Shown one piece after another: positions 5,925-9,873 of a stretch of 9,873 bases of DNA. Location: the NCBI GenBank assembly GCA_002426025.1, contig DINP01000087.1:529-10401 (forward strand), written 5' to 3'. The position numbers and the translations under genes were made by a program. The stretch is from Bacteroidales bacterium UBA5537. GTDB lineage: Bacteria; Bacteroidota; Bacteroidia; Bacteroidales; Lentimicrobiaceae. The notes beneath the pieces were generated by a model. The model did not search any database. It saw nothing but the letters and a program-made list of their open reading frames with translations, and was not told where the DNA came from. Position 1 is the stretch's first letter; each line of letters starts with the position of its first letter.

Positions 5925-6963
5925 AATTCCAAATTTGTTCGTCAAATGCAAAGCTGTCACCATTGTGAAAATCAACCTCTATGGGCAGATAATGAATCGG
6001 CATTTTATGGGCCTGTCCAACAAGGTCGGGATTCAGCAGGCGCATTGCATCCTTTTCGGTTGTAATGAGAAGCTTATTGCGGCTGTAAAGATCGTCAAAA
6101 TTTCTTTTTATTTTATCAAGATCTTTTGAAGTATATTGATGATGATCGTTGTATTGCAACACAATCAGCTCATGGCAGAGTTTCCGCAGATAGTCCTGTA
6201 TGGGATAAACATTGGCAATGCCCGCAAACAACACAATAGTGTTATAGAGCTTGTCGGGTTTGTTTACACACGGATTCTCCCAAAGTGAAGTAATTTCTCC
6301 ATATTTAATGTATGAAAAATATATCTGTTGATGATCAAGCGGTTTCAGATCTTCTATGATTTTGCGGCTCACAATGGGCGAAAGCACCGGAGGTGTTTTG
6401 GTAACAATAATTATATCAGCCCTCGAAGCTCCTTTAATTGATTCGCGCAGGGTTCCGCTTGGAATCAGGTAATCGTTGCAGTATAACTTATGGTAGTCTG
6501 TCAGCAGAATTGAAAATCCCGGTTTCACATACCGGTGCTGAAAAGCATCATCGAGCAAAATAACCTGTGTATCGGGGCTGTGCTTAATTATCTGCTTTAT
6601 TCCTCTGCGGCGGTGGCCATCTACAAATACTTTAATATCCTTAAATTTCCAGAAATATTGCATGGGTTCGTCACCAATAGTAGCCGCATTGTCGTGATCT
6701 GATGCAAAAATAAATCCCGAGGTTTTTCGCCCATACCCGCGGCTGAGTGTCCCAACATTCATGCCAGGCGAAAGCAGTCGGATCAGATATTCCACATGAG
6801 GTGTCTTGCCGGTTCCTCCGGCAGACAGGTTTCCCACAGAAATAACCGGTTTGTTGAAACTTACTGAAGGAAGAACTCCCCAGTCGAAAAACAAGTTCCT
6901 GATTCCGGTTATTAAACCGTAGAGCAATGCAAAAGGCAGCAGCAGGATCCTTAAAAATTCCAC
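5908..6963 (-). CDS. lpxK: Tetraacyldisaccharide 4'-kinase
   Basis: The 351-residue enzyme phosphorylates the 4' position of the tetraacylated disaccharide 1-phosphate to make lipid IVA, using ATP at the cytoplasmic face of the inner membrane. A hydrophobic N-terminal helix (about residues 4-19) fits its membrane association. The P-loop is GNLSAGGTGKT (44-54), unusually close to a second conserved stretch LSRGYGRK (73-80). GDEP (97-100), the acidic pair D138-D139 in LLDDAFQH, LRES (172-175) and NDHH (272-275), and TTEKDAMRL (301-309), are all family motifs. Length is normal for LpxK in this phylum. It is the first gene of a minus-strand run and its last 17 bases overlap the phosphorylase gene. 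I found no full promoter match upstream in 6964-7278. Confidence 0.95.
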   Translation of the reverse strand: MEFLRILLLPFALLYGLITGIRNLFFDWGVLPSVSFNKPVISVGNLSAGGTGKTPHVEYLIRLLSPGMNVGTLSRGYGRKTSGFIFASDHDNAATIGDEPMQYFWKFKDIKVFVDGHRRRGIKQIIKHSPDTQVILLDDAFQHRYVKPGFSILLTDYHKLYCNDYLIPSGTLRESIKGASRADIIIVTKTPPVLSPIVSRKIIEDLKPLDHQQIYFSYIKYGEITSLWENPCVNKPDKLYNTIVLFAGIANVYPIQDYLRKLCHELIVLQYNDHHQYTSKDLDKIKRNFDDLYSRNKLLITTEKDAMRLLNPDLVGQAHKMPIHYLPIEVDFHNGDSFAFDEQIWNYVRKN

Positions 6964-7085
6964 GGTTTAAAATTAATAAATTTACAATTATCTGCAAGTT
7001 TCTTGACGATATAAATAAAATGACCATTCACAATCACCAATTAACCTGCAAAACCGATAGAACGCAAAATTGTAAAAAAATTTAC

Positions 7086-7121
7086 TGAATAAAATTCGGT
7101 CCTTTTTATTCAATAAAATTC
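7086..7121. repeat. Hairpin with overlapping 10-base direct repeat
   Basis: TGAATAAAA (7086-7094) and TTTTATTCA (7104-7112) form a 9-bp stem with a 9-base loop. AATAAAATTC occurs at 7088-7097 and again at 7112-7121, 24 bases apart. Two equal sites about two helical turns apart in a divergent promoter region could be an operator, but the AT-rich content makes chance a real alternative. Confidence 0.35.
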
Positions 7122-7249
7122 TGAACTGTGCTTTGGCTCTTATAATTAATCTGATTTATATGCATAGGTAATACGCATTGCTGACTGAAGTATTGATGAA
7201 AACAATAAATCCAATTCAGAAATCTTATCGCTATCTGCAGAATTTCAAG

Positions 7250-7257
7250 TAGATTTG
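7250..7257 (+). promoter_or_regulatory. Candidate -7 box for the NIF3-like / zinc-ribbon pair
   Basis: TAGATTTG matches TAnnTTTG and ends 21 bases before the ATG at 7279. No TTTG is found at the expected -33 position, so this is a partial match supported mainly by its location. Confidence 0.42.
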
Positions 7258-7278
7258 AGGTCATAAAGCGTTTAACTT

Positions 7279-8373
7279 ATGCAACTGAAAGACATCATTC
7301 AATGTATTGAAAATATTGCCCCACTGCCGTTGCAGGAATCTTACGATAACTCGGGGCTGCTAACCGGGCATGCATCAGATACCGTTAAATCGGCTCTGAT
7401 CACACTTGATGTTACAGAAGCCGTTATTGATGAGGCCATTGAAGGAGGATTCGATCTGATAATTGCCCATCATCCGCTGATTTTCAAACCCCTAAAAAAA
7501 ATAAACGGTCACAATGAGGTTGAGCGCTGTGTGATAAAATCAATTAAAAACAACATCGCGCTTTATGCAGCGCATACCAATCTCGACAACAGCGATGCCG
7601 GCGTAAACGCAAGGCTTTGTGATAAACTCGGACTTGGCAAAACGTCTATTTTAAGCCCTATATCAGGTAACCTTCGCAAACTGGTGATTTTTGTGCCGGA
7701 AACTCATGCAGCAATCGTGCAACAGGCAATTTTTAATGCAGGTGCCGGACACATTGGGAAATACGATTCCTGCAGTTTTACTGTTTCGGGTAAAGGTACC
7801 TTCAGAGCATTAGAAGGGGCTGATCCGTTTGTGGGTAAAATTGGCGCAATGCATACCGAACCAGAAATCAGGATAGAAACCATTGTTCCGATGTGGCTTG
7901 AAACCAAGGTATTATCGGCAGCAAAAGAGGTGCATCCTTACGAAGAGGTGGCCTGGGATTCTTATCCACTCACCAACCAGACCTTAAATACCGGTTCGGG
8001 AATGCTTGGCTTTTTCGATGAACCACTTACTCAATCAGCATTTATTGATTTACTGAAAGAAAAGCTCAATGTTCCGCTTATCAAATGTTCGCCATTTATC
8101 AATCGCAAAATCAGTAAGGTAGCTGTTTGCGGTGGCTCGGGAAATTTCCTTATTGGGGATGCCATCAAAACCGGAGCCGATGCCTTTGTAACCGGTGAAC
8201 TTAAGTATCACGATTACTTCCTGGCCGAAGAACGAACTTTACTGGTTGAAGCAGGTCATTATGAAACAGAACAATTTACGAAAGAATTATTGTATCAGAT
8301 TGTTAAAGAAAATTTTCCTACCTTTGCACTCCAAATTTCTATGATCAACACCAATCCGGTTAACTACCTGTAA
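7279..8373 (+). CDS. NIF3/DUF34 family dinuclear metal protein (YqfO-type, with inserted domain)
   Basis: This 364-residue cytoplasmic protein belongs to the NIF3 (DUF34) family, often labelled 'GTP cyclohydrolase 1 type 2 homolog', a name that overstates what is known. Two metal ions are bound by conserved residues: H64-H65 in IIAHHPLIF, D103 in AAHTNLDNSDAG, and H327 and E331 in EAGHYETE. The N-terminal start (SYDNSGLL, 21-28) and GGSG (285-288) are also typical. Residues about 126-230 form the inserted PII/CutA-like domain (HPYEEVAWDSYPL near 219-231) of the longer, YqfO-like subtype; E. coli YbgI lacks it. The biochemical role is unsettled in the family. The zinc-ribbon gene starts 24 bases downstream, a pairing I recall from many bacteria, and suggests a joint transcript from about 7265 to the terminator at 9280-9311. 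Confidence 0.93.
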   Translation: MQLKDIIQCIENIAPLPLQESYDNSGLLTGHASDTVKSALITLDVTEAVIDEAIEGGFDLIIAHHPLIFKPLKKINGHNEVERCVIKSIKNNIALYAAHTNLDNSDAGVNARLCDKLGLGKTSILSPISGNLRKLVIFVPETHAAIVQQAIFNAGAGHIGKYDSCSFTVSGKGTFRALEGADPFVGKIGAMHTEPEIRIETIVPMWLETKVLSAAKEVHPYEEVAWDSYPLTNQTLNTGSGMLGFFDEPLTQSAFIDLLKEKLNVPLIKCSPFINRKISKVAVCGGSGNFLIGDAIKTGADAFVTGELKYHDYFLAEERTLLVEAGHYETEQFTKELLYQIVKENFPTFALQISMINTNPVNYL

Positions 8374-8397
8374 TCTAATTATATAAATCAGGACAAC

Positions 8398-9258
8398 ATG
8401 GCAAAAACACCATCGAAAGCTAAAGGCGCCCCTGTGGCAGAAAGCACCCAGGAACAGAAATCAGAGGAACAAAGTGTAATTTCTGCGCATGTTTCGCTCT
8501 CACACACTGATGGTGAAGAAACAGAAATTTCCATCGAGAAGAAACTGATCGCACTTTACAGCCTTCAACAAATTGACTCTCAAATAGATAAAATCAAAAT
8601 CATTAGAGGGGAACTTCCTCTTGAGGTTGAAGATCTTGAAGATGAAATTATTGGGCTCGAAACACGTACCGATAATTACATTCAGGAAATTGAGAATCTG
8701 AAAGCCCAGATTAAAGAAAAAGATCTTCAGATTAAGGAAAGCCTGACACAAATTAAACGCTACGAAGAGCAACAGATGAATGTTCGCAACAACCGCGAAT
8801 ACGATTCACTTTCGAAGGAAATTGAGTTTCAGAACCTTGAAATTGCTTTGGCTGAAAAACGTATTAAGGAATTCAACAACAGCCTGGCTCTTAAAAATGA
8901 AGAAATTGTTGCCGCTCAGGCAGTGCTTGAAGAACGCAAAAACGATCTCGAAATCAAAAAAAGCGAGCTCTCTGATATCGTAAGCGAAACCGAAAAAGAA
9001 GAGTCATCACTTCATTCCAAATCAGAAGATTATCAGCGGTTTATCGAGGAACGTTTACTAACGGCTTATAAACGCATCCGCTCGAATGCCCGTAACGGAC
9101 TCGCTGTTGTAAGCGTTGAACGCGATGCCTGCGGTGGTTGCTTTAGTGCCATTCCACCACAGCGCCAACTCGACATCAGGATGCATAAAAAGATTATTGT
9201 TTGCGAGTATTGCGGGCGTATCCTGGTTGATCATGGCCTTGCATCAAAAACAAACTAA
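8398..9258 (+). CDS. Coiled-coil protein with C-terminal C4 zinc ribbon (DUF164 / CT398-CdsZ-like)
   Basis: The 286-residue protein has a polar, low-complexity N-terminal stretch (1-45, rich in S, E, Q), then a long charged helical hairpin (about 48-225, with heptad-like spacing and the conserved NNREYDSLSKEIE at 131-143). A C4 zinc ribbon ends it: C245 and C248 in ACGGCF, C269 and C272 in CEYCGR. This is the architecture of the family that includes chlamydial CT398/CdsZ. That protein is reported to contact RNA polymerase sigma-54 and secretion components, but such a role should not be carried over here. The N-terminal stretch seems to be about 40 residues longer than many homologs. AGGA at 8390-8393 is a rare weak Shine-Dalgarno-like match, 4 bases before the ATG. 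It is the second gene of a pair with the NIF3-like gene and is followed by a strong terminator. Confidence 0.9.
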   Translation: MAKTPSKAKGAPVAESTQEQKSEEQSVISAHVSLSHTDGEETEISIEKKLIALYSLQQIDSQIDKIKIIRGELPLEVEDLEDEIIGLETRTDNYIQEIENLKAQIKEKDLQIKESLTQIKRYEEQQMNVRNNREYDSLSKEIEFQNLEIALAEKRIKEFNNSLALKNEEIVAAQAVLEERKNDLEIKKSELSDIVSETEKEESSLHSKSEDYQRFIEERLLTAYKRIRSNARNGLAVVSVERDACGGCFSAIPPQRQLDIRMHKKIIVCEYCGRILVDHGLASKTN

Positions 9259-9279
9259 TCAGATAATTTTTAAAAGAAC

Positions 9280-9311
9280 AAGGGGGAAGTTAATGCTTTC
9301 CCCTTTTTTTT
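9280..9311 (+). terminator. Strong intrinsic terminator after the zinc-ribbon gene
   Basis: AAGGGGGAAG (9280-9289) pairs with CTTTCCCCTT (9296-9305) over 10 bp, with one G-U pair and a TTAATG loop. Eight Ts (9304-9311) overlap the end of the stem. This is a textbook rho-independent terminator on the plus strand. The next gene starts only 13 bases after the T-run, leaving little room for a promoter of its own. Confidence 0.88.
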
Positions 9312-9324
9312 ATAATTTCCCATA

Positions 9325-9873
9325 ATGAAACTGAGTGTAGGAATCGGGTTAATTTTACTGCTTAATTTAAATGCAGTCAGGGCTTCAGATGCCGACTACA
9401 GCATGAACCGCGATTGCCTTAAAGCTTATGGCCTCATTCTTCAACTTAAGCTTGATGAAGCCCATAATTTGCTTGCTGATGCTGAAGAATCAAACCCGGC
9501 CAACAACATCATACCTTATCTCAAAAACTACAGCGATTTTCTGAAAATAATCATTTCAGAAGATGAAGCCTTGTTTGAATCCCTATCTCCTTTAATTAAA
9601 GAGCGTGATGATCAACTTGAAAGTGGTACCGAAAATTCACCCTGGCATCTTTATTGTCAGGCACAAGGAAATCTGCAATGGGCCTTTGCCAGGATTAAAT
9701 TCGGAGACTACACCAGTGCTGCACTTAATTTAAACCGGTCTTACAGGCAATTAAAGGCCAACCAGGAAAAGTTTCCTGACTTTAGCCCAAACAATGCCGC
9801 GCTAGGACTTCTGCATATGCTTATCGGCTCAGTTCCGGAAAATTACAGGTGGATTATGTCAACATTTTCGTTT
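9325..9873 (+). CDS. Secreted TPR-like protein of unknown function, N-terminal part, truncated by window edge
   Basis: An open frame of 183 codons runs from the ATG at 9325 to the right edge without a stop. Residues 1-20 (MKLSVGIGLILLLNLNAVRA) are a Sec signal peptide, probably cleaved after ARA-like VRA. What follows is helical with TPR-like character: YGLILQLKLDEAHNLLADAE (about 35-54), NNIIPYLKNYSDFL (60-73) and WHLYCQAQGNLQWAFARIKFGDY (about 106-128), then LNLNRSYRQLK and a GLLHMLIGSVPENYRW segment (about 160-175). I recall this pattern (short signal peptide, then 'NNxIPYLxNYxDF' and 'LQWAFARxKFG') from an uncharacterised TPR-containing family in Bacteroidota; no function is known to me. 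The ATG lies 13 bases after the terminator, and no -7 box is visible, so its promoter is unclear; read-through is possible. Confidence 0.82.
   Translation, partial: MKLSVGIGLILLLNLNAVRASDADYSMNRDCLKAYGLILQLKLDEAHNLLADAEESNPANNIIPYLKNYSDFLKIIISEDEALFESLSPLIKERDDQLESGTENSPWHLYCQAQGNLQWAFARIKFGDYTSAALNLNRSYRQLKANQEKFPDFSPNNAALGLLHMLIGSVPENYRWIMSTFSF

Larger units (their letters stand above)
6964..7278. other. Divergent intergenic region (lpxK / NIF3-like gene)
   Basis: This 315-base AT-rich region separates two divergent genes, so it should hold promoters in both directions. On the plus strand I see one -7-like box at 7250-7257; on the minus strand I see no match to TAnnTTTG. It contains a 9-bp hairpin at 7086-7112, a 10-base direct repeat (7088-7097 and 7112-7121), and a small palindrome GTAAA / TTTAC at 7072-7085. 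No frame encodes a convincing protein and I see no structured RNA of a known class. Confidence 0.6.

Noticed and set aside
5925..5975. Upstream ATG at 5975 for the nucleoside phosphorylase
   Set aside because: It would add 17 residues unlike any homolog and overlap lpxK by 68 bases; the MLEKINESVAF start at 5924 fits the family.
5809..6129. 106-residue plus-strand frame across the lpxK/phosphorylase overlap
   Set aside because: It is antisense to two well-supported genes, with no family motif or start signal.
1..9873. Defence system, mobile element or CRISPR array
   Set aside because: I looked for array-like repeats, transposase or integrase motifs, restriction or nuclease domains and toxin-antitoxin pairs and found none; the genes are mainly envelope, salvage and housekeeping functions.

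Overview
The window looks like a chromosomal segment from a member of the Bacteroidota, most likely a Bacteroidales/Marinilabiliales-type organism. Evidence for this: two Por/type IX secretion (T9SS) C-terminal sorting domains, lipid A genes, Bacteroidota-style promoter boxes (TTTG / TAnnTTTG), a general lack of Shine-Dalgarno sequences, and a redoxin lipoprotein with an N-terminal DUF4369-like region. I see no tRNA, rRNA, CRISPR array, transposase, integrase or phage gene.

Layout. Bases 1-587 (minus) hold the N-terminal part of a Ppx/GppA phosphatase that runs off the left edge. Bases 588-968 are AT-rich and gene-free, but contain a consensus-quality promoter on the plus strand and one copy of a short dispersed repeat. 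Bases 969-1211 (plus) encode what appears to be the stranded C-terminal sorting domain (type A) of a decayed secreted protein. A long perfect hairpin follows. Bases 1268-2899 (plus) encode a secreted T9SS cargo protein: signal peptide, lectin-like N-terminal domain, three Ig/PKD-like repeats and a gliding-motility-type (type B) sorting domain. Its first part is clearly more AT-rich than the rest, and the step falls at the domain boundary.

Bases 2962-6963 hold four minus-strand genes. In transcription order they are lpxK (lipid A 4'-kinase), a trimeric-type purine nucleoside phosphorylase overlapping lpxK by 17 bases, a redoxin-fold lipoprotein whose CxxC cysteines are both replaced (D, S), an intrinsic terminator, and then lpxH (UDP-2,3-diacylglucosamine pyrophosphatase) with its own -7-like box. 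LpxH and LpxK act at separate steps of the same lipid A pathway.

A 315-base divergent intergenic region (6964-7278) separates this block from a plus-strand pair: a NIF3/DUF34 dinuclear metal protein and a coiled-coil C4 zinc-ribbon protein. The pair ends at a strong intrinsic terminator. A secreted TPR-like protein of no known function starts directly after it and runs off the right edge.

Most of the window is housekeeping sequence. The parts worth a second look are the T9SS locus (relic sorting domain, hairpin, mosaic gene), the orphan promoter with its associated repeat, and the cysteine-less redoxin. I do not see a convincing new multi-gene system.
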